NCBI GenBank assembly: GCA_008931825.1
Contig: QXVZ01023194.1
Span: 1-29,781, forward strand
Source of the DNA: Phallusia fumigata
Taxonomy: Eukaryota > Chordata > Ascidiacea > Phlebobranchia > Ascidiidae
Direction of reading: 5' to 3'
DNA: 29,781 bases
Below, in pieces: positions 9,501 to 20,240 of the stretch (the first letter of the stretch is position 1; each line of letters opens with the position of its first letter). Position numbers and translations under genes: made by a program. The notes beneath the pieces were generated by a model, which saw only the letters and a program-made list of their open reading frames with translations, was not told the origin of the DNA and did no database searches.

Positions 9501-12500
9501 GCACTGCTTATAATGAGTGCCCATCAAAGTTCCAATAGAAATTTTTTTCATTATTTTTTCTTTTGAATTTGTATTCGACTCGGTTGGAGCATATTTTTTC
9601 ATCAGGTGTTTTGTATTTTACTGGGTTTTTTTGTTTAATACCCAACCAATTTTTATTTACCTGTTCATAATCTGCATGTTAAAATTTTTTCAGCCGGAAT
9701 CCTATCTTGGACATTTAATTGGCCACGAAGGGCCTGGTAGTTTGTTGTCAGAGTTGAAGCAGCAAGGGTGGGTCAACGCTCTGATGGCTGGCTCACATGG
9801 TGGAGCTAAAGGGTTTGATTTCTTTCTTATTCAAGTGGATCTCACAGAAGATGGAATGGGTAGGAAAATATTCTGAGCTACATTTTATCAAATATTTGTG
9901 ACATATTTATGTGATTGCGACTGCTTATGGGTTGCAATGTATTGCTGCAATAAGTTTTATGCCTTCGTTTTTTTGTTAAAAAAGAACAAATTTATGCAAT
10001 CACTTGTTTGTGATTTCTATGACTCAAACTTGTTATGGAAACTCATTATTGGGACTTAACTTTTTTGTATCAATTTTTACCAGTATTTCTTTGTTTTTTG
10101 TCTAGATCATGTTGATGACATTGTCACCTGCATGTTCCAATACATTGCGATGTTACGAGAGGTCGGCCCCCAAGAATGGGTTTTCAATGAAACCAAGGAA
10201 ATAAGTGATATGGCTTTTCGCTTTAAAGGTGAACCCATATTTGCTGATGATTTTGTCTTTAAAAAACCAGACAAAAACCTGATTTGCAAATGTGGCATAA
10301 AAATATTCTTAAAGATATATAGGTTGCAGGCATAGGCCAAATATCCTAGCGTGGCTGAGCAAGTCATTTTAATCTTTAGTGCTTAGTCAAGTATACTCAG
10401 CATATTGCAACCTTACACATAGATGATAAATTAAAATCACACTTAGATTAAAATACAAGTCACCATATTTGTCATTCAAAAACCAAACCACTTTTGGCCT
10501 TTAATTCAGAGTTGTTTAATACAGCACATGGAACACTGAGAGTAGGCAGGTAATAATTATCACTAACACACCTTGTCAACAACCTTTAATATTTTGTGTT
10601 ACAGTGTTTTAAACAAAACATTTCATTGAAAAAACTAACAAATTAATATAGTCCTTTGGGTTTGCAGACAAGCAGCGTCCAACATCCTGTGTTATGAAAC
10701 TTAGTGAATCGATGCAGTATTTCCCAATGGAAGATGCTTTGTCTGCCGATGCGATACTTAGCGAATACAAACCAGATCTTATCAACCAAATAATGGAGCG
10801 CCTGATACCTGAAAACATGAGGTATGCTGCCTTTGATACTATAAGGCAAGGATGTACAAAGTTTTTTTAATAAGGGGCAATTGTAATCAGGTAAAGACAC
10901 CTACAGGCCAGCGTTTCATAAGTTGTGAACTAAAAATGTAGTGTGCAAAAATATGGTTGCACAGCGATCTAATCGGCTTAATTATTTGTGGTTTTTATCC
11001 AAACGCTTAATTCAAACTTTGGCGGGCCATGTGTAGCACAATTTGGAACCCCAGCATAGGGCCACAGAAAATGCTCCCCCCTGCTATAAGGGTATGCCTT
11101 GGTTCAAATGTGAAGCTGTATGCTTCTTAGCAAAGTTGGGCAATAATGTTTAACGCAGCTAATCTGTGTCAACTAAGTGGGGTTATATAAAACTAACAAA
11201 AAAATATGGAAGCTATTGGTGAAATAAACATCCTTTTTGGAATTCACTTTTATCTCTGACTTGGAAAAATAATGTTTGTAAATTTACTGCAAACCCAGTT
11301 ATGCTATGTAAAAGAATTTTGACATTTAGATGGTGGTGTTAGAACCTTGTTGTTATAATGCGGTAAATAAATGTAGCTGCTGGACATGTGCAAAATAAAT
11401 AATTAGCTCTTCTAGCATGTCATAAATTAGTTCTTTTTGATTCAGATTTTATATTTCTTTGCAATAATAAAAGAATGTCATGACAGACTACCTAGTAGTT
11501 TACACTTATCTTCTATTTAAATTATAGAAGTAAATGTTTTTAACACCCTGGAAACCAATTACTGGAATACATAAGTAAACTTAGTGTTTTTCTTAAAAAA
11601 GGTTAAGTTTAAATCCCATAACCTGATAAAAAACACACTACAAGAACCTGATGCTTTATAATACAAACCTGGGTGACTAAAATTCTATATTTGGCATTCC
11701 CAGTAGTGGCAGTGTACGAATTTTTACAGTTTCGTTGTGGTTTAAAAACTCTTTGGTGCCATTTGAAATCACAACCTCAACCTATCACTTGTCACAGTGC
11801 ATAATAGTCACCTTTCAGAATTGCATATATTACAGAATGACAGTTGTGTCGAAATCCTTTGAAGGAACAACTGACCAAACTGAACGCTGGTACGGGACCA
11901 ATTACAAAGTCACCAAAATTAGTAGTGAAAATCTACAGAAGTGGAAAAACTGTCAAGCGAATGAAAAGTTTCGTTTACCTGACAGAAATGAATTTATTCC
12001 GACCAATTTCGACATTCTTACTTTGCCAGCTGAAAGTGAAAAAGTTCCACAAATTATTAAGGTAATTATGTAATTGTCAAATGTGGAAAAGTAGCACCGG
12101 GGGCAGATGCTAAAAACCAGCTAGTTGTAACATCCTTGCATTCATAAGGTTGATGGTTCTAATCTCCACTAGGACACTATTGTGACTTATTGGTCAGTGC
12201 AACTGCCTTGCATTTGTAATGTTGAATGTGCTACTGCTAATCCGAACTCTGCCTTGTGGTTATCAAAACTGCTTTGTATTCAAGAGGTTTGAGGTTCAAA
12301 TCCTGGATAGACCTTGTGTTGTCTGATGTGGGGGTTATTGGAATTTAACTCAAAGTTTCGAACTGTTAAATATGTCACAACAGCAAATAAAACAAAACTC
12401 TTAATGACTAAAATCAGCAACAACATATTTCTCCACATTTAACTACATCAGGTTTTCAACAATATTAAATTTTCTAGAACACAGCTTTGTCGAGGGTTTG

Positions 12501-15500
12501 GTTCAAANTCTCTTGGTTCTCCATGCACAACAAAATTTAGTGGCATCGCTCTGACCCATGGAAACACGTTGAGTGCAAAAAAACCAACAACAGCACCAAT
12601 CTTTTTGAAAAAAATACTAAATATGACCAACACTAATGCTAAAATGTTTCTTAATTACAGCTTCATGTGACTGGTTACAATGACAAGCAAGTCGTCCTGC
12701 TGAAAAAGATTCTTCACAAAATGAGCCACTTTAAGATTGACACGAAGCGGTTCGACATCATCAAAGAAGCTGTAAGTCATGGACTATACGTGTGTGGTGT
12801 TTAAACATTTAAGTGCTTGCCAAAACATGCAAAGTCTTGTGTGAGTTAGAAATCGGCGTTCAAGCAAAATCTTTAGATTATCACATGGGGACAACCAAAA
12901 GTTGTTTGTGACATCACAACGCCCATTGACGTGTAGAACTTTTTCCTTTCAGTATGCGAGGGCATTGAAGAACTTCCGCGCCGACCAACCGTACAAGCAC
13001 ACCAGCTACTACCTACGCGCTATTAAGTGCGAGAAGTCGTGGTTGAAAGAGGAACTGTCCGACAGTTTGCCCGAACTCAACATCGACATGTTACAAGAGT
13101 TTATTCCACAGTTCATGAAACGTCTGCACCTTGAAATGCTTGTGCATGGGAATGTGTCAAAGGAAGGTAAGTAAAAATGAATGTCAGCTGCTCAAAATCC
13201 TTGTAATTGAACCAGCAATGAAACGATAGTTATTTTTTGTCCTAACGCGAGTTTGTTCCCACATTTTGGTCCTTGAAGGGGTTGTCTAGATTTCTTCAAA
13301 TTTTTACACATGATAGATGGGTAGGGGGGGGGGTGCACTGTCAACTTTTTACCCCAATTCATCTACCAATTCACCCACAGGCCCCAAAATGTAAATTTTT
13401 TCAAAACGGCAATATTTAACAAAGTAAGTTACCTAAAAGTTTCCTATTTTGATGGATGGTGCAATGCAATATATTGTAGTGTATTTTGTGACTTTAGTTT
13501 CGATTTACCAATTTTTTACGTTTTTAACCCCCAAAATTCCGTTTTTTCTTAGATGAGTTTGTTTTTACGTTTTGGTAAAGGAGTCGTCCAAATTTGTTTA
13601 TATTTAGGTTTCAATAACATGACGGCAATACTAAGCTATGGTGCAGTTTAAACTCGCAACCACAGGGCTAGCATGCCTCAAACAGATGTACATGGGGCGG
13701 CGACTAATACCTTCTAACTTCTGGTTGCTCGTAATTATTGAAGTAAATTGTCAGTTACAAATTAGTTGGCATCAAAAATGTATTTTGCAACGTTGGTATA
13801 CGTGTGATTTGGAATTAAGCGGGTTTGCTGTTTAAAAAGATTAATATTTTCGACAAAAAAATGCCAAAAAATGTTTAAAAAACTCTTGATGTGTGTGATT
13901 TTTATTTCAGGAGCTCTGAGTTTGTGCTCGGCTGTGGAAGAAATATTACAAGGCGAAGCTTCAACAGTTGCACTGCAAGAGTTGGAATTCGTTCGCTTTA
14001 GGGAATTGCAACTTCCTCATGGTTTGTTTAAAGCAAAAAAAATGACCCATGAGGTCAAAAAAATAAAAAAGCACACGCCCAAAGCATATGTTCTTTTACA
14101 TTGTGCGCAAAAACCATACACTTTTGCGCACTGACAAGTTATGTCACCCTTTGAGTGTTATTTACCTTGGGGAAGACGACCTAAATAACACGTCTTTATG
14201 CAAAGATACATTTGCCAAAAGATCCTCCGTAAGGTTAGGCCTAGAAGCAACCGTTTTTTTTTACAAAAAATACATCTATTTAAACTTTTGCATCGAACTA
14301 AATTGCACATTTTGTTTTTTCATGGTAAAAAATTATGACCAAAGGGAACACTAGAATTTGCACATTGGTCCTAAACAGTTTATCCATGCCTCGCCTATTT
14401 TTTTTGTTGANTCGGCTGTGGAAGAAATATTACAAGGCGAAGCTTCAACAGTTGCACTGCAAGAGTTGGAATTCGTTCGCTTTAGGGAATTGCAACTTCC
14501 TCATGGTTTGTTTAAAGCAAAAAAAATGACCCATGAGGTCAAAAAAATAAAAAAGCACACGCCCCAAAGCACTTGTTTTTTTACATTGTGCGCAAAAAAC
14601 ATACACTTTTGCGCACTGACGAGTTATGTCGCGCTTTGAGTGTTATGAGGAAAACGACCTGAATAGGACGTCAGTACGCAAAAATACATTTGCCAAAAGA
14701 TCCTCCGTAAGGTTAGGCCTAGAAGCAACCGTTTTTTTTTACAAAAAATACATCTATTTAAACTTTTGCATCGAACTAAATTGCACATTTTGTTTTTTCA
14801 TGGTAAAAAATTATGACCAAAGGGAACACTAGAATTTGCACATTGGTCCTAAACAGTTTATCCATGCCTCGCCTATTTTTGTTGTTGAAAACATTCCTTT
14901 TTTCAACCCATCAACTTTATATTAACTTTATTTACAGCCAGTTGTCATGTCTACCAACACAAACACGACATTCGCGACATTTCAGCAGTAGAAGTTTACT
15001 TTCAAATTGGGTTGCAAAACACTGCAGACAACGCAATGCTGATGCTGTTGGCACAAATCATATCGGAACCTTGCTTCAACACGCTGAGGACAAAGTAAGT
15101 TGTTTCCTACTTTTTGTAAAGCTAGCCTAGCAGAGATGGGCGCAAGTCCAACACCAACATGTAATCGAACCTGCTTCTTTGGCCACCATTCGTGTAGTTG
15201 GTGTTCCAAATCCAAGCACGGCTTCTAAGATGGACCCAGCGGTCAGTGCAGTGGTCGGCAAACTGTGGGCCGCCTGGTACTTTATAGTGGGCCGCGTAAA
15301 CCGTACTTATGTGGGCCGCGTGGTGTATAGGAGCTGGATCCTGACGCGATGGCGGGGCCAAAACGCGGGGTCGTACTGGCCTCCTTTTACCCCCCTGGAA
15401 TAAGATTTGACCAAGACAAGAAATACTAGCGATTTGACTTAACTTGGGACTCCTTAGGACTTGACTTGACTTGAGGCATTATATGACTTGTTACCCAACA

Positions 15501-18152
15501 TTGCTTCTCATTCTAATCTCGCTACTATGATATTCAATTCACTGGATACGATTTCGAATAGCCCCTGCCACACCTAGCTGTTCGCAAACATAATTTGTAT
15601 TCTAACAGTTTCTAATAGCTTTATGACAGGGGTGTCCAAAGTGCGGCCGGAGGGACAAATGCGGCCCGCGATGCCATTTCACGTGACCCGCGGCTGTGGT
15701 TTCAAATTGTGTTAAACATGGCCCGCCAAAGTTTTGATTAAACTGATTTTAAGGTTGAAACCATCAAAAAAACGCTGGGCCGCGGACGCCTTCACTCAAT
15801 TAAAATGGGCCCTGATTAAAAAAAGTTTGGACACTCCTGCTTTATGGCTTTCTCTAAAACCCCTTTATGACTCACTAGCAAGTCCCAATGGTTGTAAAAC
15901 ATTGCAAACCCTCTTTTTTCACAGAGAACAACTTGGTTATATTGTTTATTCGACTGTAAGTCGGAGTAACGGCGTCCACGGCTTAAAAGTTGTCGTCCAA
16001 TCTGAAAGAACACCGGAGTACTTGGAAGGCAGAGTGGAGGCGTTCATTGAACATATCGAGGTCGGTAAACTAAGAGTAAAAATAAATCATTGCCTCGTGT
16101 ATCACAACTGCCTGAGAAAGAGCGACGTGTAACGTTTATGTTTTTTTCGCTACAGAAACTTCTGGAAGAAATGGAAGCAGCAGAGTTTACCAGACACGTG
16201 GCGGCGCTAGTGAGCCATATTTTGGAAAAACCTAAAAAACTGTCCACCGAGTCTCTGAAGCATTGGATTGAAATTGTTTCAGAGCAGCATCACTTCAACA
16301 GACGTAAGTTGCAAGTTTCCTTTTTTGCAGCTTTAAGCGGGTTCCCTAACTAACTTTGTGAAGTCACCCGTATCGATATTTAAATGAACGAAGCCCCACA
16401 GTAAACCCGTTTTAAGTGTGGAAAGTCGTGCATGCGACAAGCGCTGTGGTTTACTGCACAAAGCTCGTCAGGAAACCCACTTGAAGTGTGCAAAGTCGTG
16501 CATGCGGCTAGAGCTATGGTTGACTGCACAAAGCTCGTCAGGGAACCCGTTTTAAGTGTGCAAAGTCGTGCATGCGACAAGCGCTATGGTTGACTGCACA
16601 AAGCTTGTCAGGAAACCCGCTTAAAGTGTGCAAAGTTGTGCATGTAACATACAATGGTATTTTTTTAGCCGAGGCCGAAGCAAACCATCTGCGAACTGTC
16701 ACCAAACAAGATTTACAAGAATTTTACAGACGACACATCCGCGTGGGGGCGCCACAGAGGTCAAAACTGTGTGTTCATTTGCTTGGCAACAAAGTGGAGA
16801 AATGTAAGAATTTTTTTCGGTTCATTTGGGCTTTCTTGATAACTTTGCCCTGCAGAAAACATAATACCAAATCAGAGCTGGAATTTCTAGTATTTTAGTG
16901 AGGCAACCTTCCCCATTGGTAATACGAAGGTAAGGCTCTCGTCGGGGGTTCGAATCCCATCGCTTGCTGATTGGAAATGCTTTAAAGGTCGTCTTTTTTT
17001 CGTATGATGCCTTTTTCACGGCAGGTTGAAGTGCTACGTAGACAAGTTTGTCGTCAATATAATGTTTTTATTAAGAAAGTTTTATACACAAATTACACAC
17101 AGAATTGCCAGTAACAGAACTATTAAGGACTGTTATTTTATTTTGAGAGCACTGCCATGCCTTTATTTAAGTCTCCAGTGACCGACGATGATTTATCTTC
17201 CTACGTATAAACTCTGTCAGATGTGCGTTGGTTGCATGTTCATGCGAAGAATGTAAAAACGTTTCTAAGTGAAAGCCAGTAAGGCAACTGTCATTTTCCA
17301 CTTAGACGCCACCACAAAAGTAAATCAAAAACGTGTTGCTCAATCAACGACGCGTTCGAATTTTGCTAATATTGCGAAAAATCCAATCACGTGACAATAC
17401 AACGTTTCATATTGCGCCTTTGTGTTCCTTATTATGACAATAAACGCGCCGCTAAGCGGCTAAGCATTAGCTAAAAAGGAACACATTGGCACTGTTGTCT
17501 GTAGATGCCACTCGCATGAATACAAAGTGCAGACGACATGATTATACGCTGTTATGGATATATACCATCGTTTTCAATTACCCGATATTAACGGCAAATT
17601 TTGATTTTAACATCTAGATGTTATCGATCTATAGAAAACGTTTGCACATATATTTCTCTTTGTTAACTGTTTTATGTTATTTTAGGTGCGGTGAAACCCG
17701 ACGAGAAATGTTGCGATGAAGGTTTATCGCCCTGCCCTTCACTTCCACAGGTAAAACGCAAAGTTTAAAAATTTTATGCCAATTGCTTTGCAATTTCAGG
17801 AATTAACTTTCTGATTAACGTCTCCAGTTGGGTGCTGTAATAATGTCGAATCAGCAAATTTCGTTGAGTAAGCAGAAATCGTTTTGCGCTATTTTGGAAG
17901 GCTTTATTAAGACAAACCCAAGTGTGATTAATAGGATGACGAAAATTAATCGATACGTCATTTTGGTGACGTCACGTTTTGTCTTCCAACTAAAATTTCT
18001 GTTAAATACCACTGGAAATTTTATAGTTTGGTTTTAAACAGCACAATGTTTTTCAGCCGACTGTGGTTAGTAACATTGAAGATTTCAAGAACAGCTTGCC
18101 ACTTTTTCCACGTGTTCAGTCTTATCTCGAAGCGACGGCAGCAAAGTTGTAA
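6537..18152 (+). CDS. IDE: Insulin-degrading enzyme (insulysin, M16 zinc metallopeptidase)
   Basis: Twenty exons: 6537-6673, 6964-7100, 7318-7421, 7695-7798, 8045-8214, 8576-8811, 9060-9149, 9694-9859, 10106-10228, 10668-10821, 11836-12061, 12661-12771, 12953-13166, 13911-14021, 14938-15094, 15925-16060, 16156-16303, 16669-16803, 17686-17750, 18057-18152. They total 2820 nt (939 codons plus stop), phases agree at every junction, and the order is collinear with human IDE. The zinc site HFCEH is at 7356-7370; the third ligand Glu is in [46 protein letters not shown] and [20 protein letters not shown] are diagnostic. The enzyme degrades insulin, amyloid-beta and similar peptides in cytosol, mitochondria and peroxisomes. 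The N terminus [20 protein letters not shown] is basic and presequence-like, with a second Met at residue 23; the C terminus AAKL resembles a PTS1. About 78 residues between QIIK and LHVTGYND have no exon (see 12508), so the assembled model is internally incomplete. Confidence 0.97.
7131..7222. repeat. 46-bp tandem duplication in an IDE intron
   Basis: Units 7131-7176 and 7177-7222, each beginning TAGCATGCTTATAGATACAT, differ at a single base (CTAAACATG versus CTGAACATG). A very recent local duplication within the intron 7101-7317; it does not touch splice sites. Confidence 0.9.
8258..8392 (+). repeat. tRNA-related SINE-like repeat in an IDE intron
   Basis: TGGTGAAGTGG at 8260-8270 fits the Pol III A-box pattern. 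About 80 bases further on, CCTTGCAAACGTAAGGTTAG plus a degraded B box (GATACTCATCC) matches the unit repeated at 12133 (CCTTGCATTCATAAGGTTGA, GGTTCTAATCTCC). It lies in intron 8215-8575, and the incidental open frame through it is not coding. Confidence 0.45.
8935..9003 (+). ncRNA. Type I hammerhead self-cleaving ribozyme
   Basis: Every part of a hammerhead is present in order. Helix I is AGCTGCA (8941-8947) with TGCAGCT (8986-8992), seven pairs. The core is CTGATGA (8948-8954). Helix II is GACC/GGTC (8955-8958, 8964-8967) with loop TTTCA. GAAA follows (8968-8971). Helix III is CAGT/ACTG (8972-8975, 8980-8983) with loop GTGC, plus the A8971-T8984 closing pair. The cleavage triplet is GTC, with cutting expected after C8985. 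Helix I resumes as GTCA/TGAC (8935-8938, 9000-9003) beyond an asymmetric internal loop, where metazoan type I ribozymes make their tertiary contact. Helix I is the open one, hence type I. It sits in the sense strand of IDE intron 8812-9059. Known families place such motifs in retrozyme- or SINE-like repeats and in a few conserved introns; I see no second copy in this window. Confidence 0.9.
9192..9506. mobile_element. Small hAT-like MITE in an IDE intron
   Basis: The termini CAGTGCTGTGCAACTTTTGCC-like on the left and AAAAGGTTGTGGAGCACTG on the right are inverted matches with a few changes. The interior block GTGTGCCGTGAAATTTCGAA also occurs in related form at about 26144 (GTGTGCCGCCGAAATTTGAA), placing it in the same family as the 25890-26210 copy. 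No clear target duplication or transposase is seen. The element lies in intron 9150-9693. Confidence 0.6.
10985..11075 (-). mobile_element. Degraded hAT-like fragment
   Basis: AACTTTGGCGGGCCATGTGT plus CACAATTTGGAACCCCAG is the reverse complement of part of the element at 15627-15839 (ACATGGCCCGCCAAAGTT and neighbouring bases). Termini are not recognisable. It lies within the long IDE intron 10822-11835, which otherwise shows nothing I recognise. Confidence 0.5.
12062..12660 (+). other. IDE intron that should hold a missing exon; ambiguous base at 12508
   Basis: The flanking exons end with QIIK and begin with [10 protein letters not shown]. In human IDE these positions are separated by about 78 residues, including [20 protein letters not shown]. 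Both flanking junctions are phase 0, so a phase 0-0 exon of about 234 nt is expected. I read the interval in all frames and see no such similarity on either strand. The n at 12508 behaves like the join at 14411, so lost sequence at a contig join is the simplest explanation; true exon loss is less likely. Confidence 0.7.
12130..12310 (+). repeat. Three tRNA-related units in tandem
   Basis: Units beginning near 12133 (CCTTGCATTC), 12208 (CCTTGCATTT) and 12272 (CTTTGTATTC) each end in a B-box-like sequence. The third is exact (GGTTCAAATCC at 12293-12303), the first reads GGTTCTAATCT, and the second is degraded. This is a decayed tandem of tRNA-derived SINE pieces in IDE intron 12062-12660. No complete tRNA cloverleaf can be drawn. 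Confidence 0.45.
13167..13910. other. IDE intron with low-complexity DNA
   Basis: The stretch contains a run of about ten G at 13324-13333 and two diverged direct copies of a block around 13250-13320 and 13553-13615 (GAGTTTGTTCCCACATTTTGG-like and GAGTTTGTTTTTACGTTTTGG). No gene or RNA is recognised. Confidence 0.4.
13928..14890 (+). repeat. 484-bp adjacent duplication split by an n, likely unmerged haplotypes
   Basis: 13928-14410 and 14412 to about 14890 are the same sequence, with a modest number of differences clustered around 14085-14200. The single n at 14411 sits exactly at the junction. The second copy repeats IDE exon 13911-14021 from TCGGCTGTGGAAG onward (14412-14505), but lacks the first 17 bases of the exon and any acceptor AG, so it cannot be spliced. 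The first copy ends where the second gains unique sequence leading to exon 14938. Overlapping ends of two contigs from different haplotypes explain this better than a real tandem exon. Confidence 0.8.
15249..15380 (-). mobile_element. One end of the 27358-type hAT MITE
   Basis: CAGTGGTCGGCAAACTGTGG at 15249 and the following GGGCCGC-rich block match the reverse complement of 27750-27888 closely, through GTGTATAGGAGCTGGAT and CAAAACGCGGGGTCGTACT. The other terminus is absent, so the copy is truncated at about 15380. It lies in IDE intron 15095-15924. Confidence 0.8.
15627..15839. mobile_element. 213-bp hAT-like MITE
   Basis: Left end CAGGGGTGTCCAAAGT and right end AGTTTGGACACTCCTG are inverted repeats with few changes. 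They are flanked by near-identical 8-bp direct repeats, CTTTATGA (15619-15626) and CTTTATGG (15840-15847), the duplication length typical of hAT insertion. The interior is GCGGCC/GGCCCGCC-rich and non-coding. It lies in the same IDE intron as the 15249 fragment. Confidence 0.85.
16403..16648. repeat. 70-bp minisatellite in an IDE intron
   Basis: Units start at 16403, 16473, 16543 and 16613 with exact 70-bp spacing, the last one partial. Each contains AAACCCGTTTTAAGTGTG-like, AAAGTCGTGCATGCG and ACTGCACAAAGCTCGTCAGG blocks. A short inverted copy of the unit (TTAAGCGGGTTCCCT) lies just upstream at about 16335. The array fills most of intron 16304-16668 and stops about 20 bases before the acceptor. 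Confidence 0.9.
16900..17030 (+). repeat. tRNA-related SINE-like copy
   Basis: GGTTCGAATCCC at about 16946-16957 is an exact Pol III B box. It is followed by TTGCTGATTGGAAATGCTTT, which recurs at 844. The 5' part (TTGGTAATACGAAGGTAAGG) is a poor A-box region and forms no full cloverleaf. A dispersed tRNA-derived repeat within IDE intron 16804-17685 is the best reading. Confidence 0.5.
17420..17485. repeat. Short inverted repeat
   Basis: TGTGTTCCTT (17421-17430) and AAGGAACACA (17476-17485) are perfect 10-bp inverted copies, with the smaller hairpin GCCGCTTAGCGGC-like (GCCGCTAAGCGGC) between them. It lies in an IDE intron; possibly a small mobile-element remnant. Confidence 0.55.
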
Positions 18153-20040
18153 CGTGAAACTGTGTGGGTTTTGTAACTAGATATCAAATGACTTTTAAAA
18201 CACGTTAATCTGACAAGTGCTGGGTACGCCGATGTGTATAAAGTGCTTGGTACTGCTGGGTCGCTTGGTGCAGTTTTGAAACAGATTCAGCTCAAATGTA
18301 AAGGATGCTCATACTGTTTTATTAACGCAAATTTGCGAGAGCACTGCACTGTGCAGTTTACTATTTTTAAATAAGGACAACGTTAAAATAACATATTTTT
18401 ATTGCAAAGAGATCAACAGAGAAAAGAAAGGTCCATTATTGTGCGTTTTTGTGTCGGAAAAGTTGTTTTTTCGGTTTCCGATTGGAATGTGATTTGAAGA
18501 GTTTTATTTTTTGCGTTTTGATTTTAATTAGTAATCAGTAAAAATATTTCAAGGACGATTTCCTAATGTGATTTTGCCTTTCTATGATGTAATGATATAA
18601 CTTTTCTAGGTCACTCAAACGTAATTTGGTAGCTTTCCTACTATTTTGGTACTAGCACGATAATATGTAACGGGGCACGTGTTGTTGTTACAATGTGATG
18701 TTGTGTAACCTGATATCAAAACAGGGTCCTTTGTTTCAGCCAAAATTGCATATGATGGTGGGCATTATGTTCATACTTATTACAAGGCATTTTAGTTTGG
18801 CAAAGTTGACTGGAGGACACAGAGCCGAAACATGTACTTGGGAGAAAAAATTTGATACGTGGTTGATTTTTGTTTGAAAATGAACAGTTGCTTGCGAAAT
18901 GCGAAAAGGAGGATTTTTGGCTGGGTTCTCGGAAGGCAAACAATCTTTTCTAAAAAAAATGCAACATGTCCTTGATATATAGAACGTATGGCAGTCCTGC
19001 CTAATATGGTAGTTGTTTGTACCGGACATTATGAAAATGTAATCGAAATCTGTTGAAAAAAGATGGTAGGCCTATGCATTGGCGGGCTTAGGGCGGATTT
19101 TACATTTGGCCATAAACTGGCAAAAATAACTCTAGTAATATTACTGCAGAGCCTAGTTTCTCAACCTTTGATACCAAGCAGCTCAACAAATTTTGCATAC
19201 AGATGTAGTTTTTAACTTGCATATGTCCATCCGCAATGCATGCATGTTGTGTCATACCAGCGAAATCTGAGCAGAGCGTTAACCCAATATTTCGAATCTT
19301 TTACTCCTTTCGGAACACAAGCGGCATTTCTTAAGATTTAAAATATCTCGCCGCTGCTTAATATGCGATACTGGGGGCTATCGCAAATAAATTGACTATT
19401 GTCGTTCACCTCAACAACGAAACAATAAGTCGTCACAAGACCTATTTAACGAAACAAACATGGAAATCAGTCCAGCACTTCAGAATTGCACGCAGGTCAC
19501 GCTTGACTTGACAGAATCCTACCGAATATGTGTTTCTATGTTTGTATTCTATGCGGGTAACGCCTGAGGTAATACAGGTTTTAAGATATGCAAACTTGGT
19601 AATTCCTACACTTTTTTTCTCTTTGAAAACCCGTTATATCAAACGACAATTTGAAAGATTCTCGCATACCAACATGATGGTGTAAAACATTACCGAGTAA
19701 GGTAGAATAGAAATATTTAGGAATTAAAAGTGGTTGCAATAAAAACTTTTTACGACTAGCTTGAACATCGCATTTTATTTAGGTTGTTAATCATGCACTT
19801 GTCGCTGCTATTTCTAAAAGTGATTTTTTTAATCTTTTGATGTGCCATTTAACATGTGTAGTTGTAGTGGATACAATTTTTTAATTTTCTTACGATTCCT
19901 TTTTCTGCGAATCTGTACTAACAGCCACATTCTATTCGATAGACTTATTAGCCACTTGCATTTTATCCGTTTCGTCAGTTTTCTTCGATTCCGACAGTCC
20001 TATTACGCACCAGCACCGCATTAAATTTGTTTCAAAAGTC
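18153..20040. other. IDE 3' flank and intergenic DNA
   Basis: The IDE 3' UTR must begin here, but no canonical AATAAA was seen before about 18420; AATAAG at about 18369 is the nearest variant. The palindrome ACTGCAC-T-GTGCAGT lies at about 18344-18358. Open frames at 18695-19029 and 19842-20024 have no recognisable similarity. No gene is recognised. Confidence 0.45.
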
Positions 20041-20077
20041 TTAATTTATTCACAAGTCTCATTTATTAAGATAAATG

Positions 20078-20240
20078 TACGGAACGGAATGAACGGAACA
20101 GATAGTAATTTACGGAATAGACGGGACGGAAGAATGGGATCGACAATACTTTACGGAATAGACGGAAGGGATAAATGGGATCGACAATAATTTACGGAAC
20201 ATTTGGAAATTATCTGTCCGGATGCAGTGAATGTGAAAGT
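20078..20240 (+). repeat. 41-bp CGGAA-type tandem array, left arm
   Basis: TTTACGGAAT recurs at about 20109, 20150 and 20191, a 41-bp period, with GACGGA and AATGGGATCGACAATA between. The same unit occurs in opposite orientation at 21950-22140, so the two arrays may be the arms of one larger foldback element with the hAT copy 20742-21479 inside it. Confidence 0.7.

Noticed and set aside
9570-9625. Possible second hammerhead core (CTGATGA on the minus strand)
   Set aside because: The string is present on the minus strand but no helix II and GAAA follow it.
14412-14505. Second copy of the IDE exon as a real alternative exon
   Set aside because: It starts at an n, lacks its first 17 bases and any acceptor, and sits in a repeated block best explained by assembly.
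15179-15403. 74-codon open frame
   Set aside because: It lies in the hAT MITE fragment inside an IDE intron; not coding.
16900-16970. Functional tRNA gene
   Set aside because: The B box is exact but acceptor, D and anticodon arms do not pair; a SINE head is more likely.
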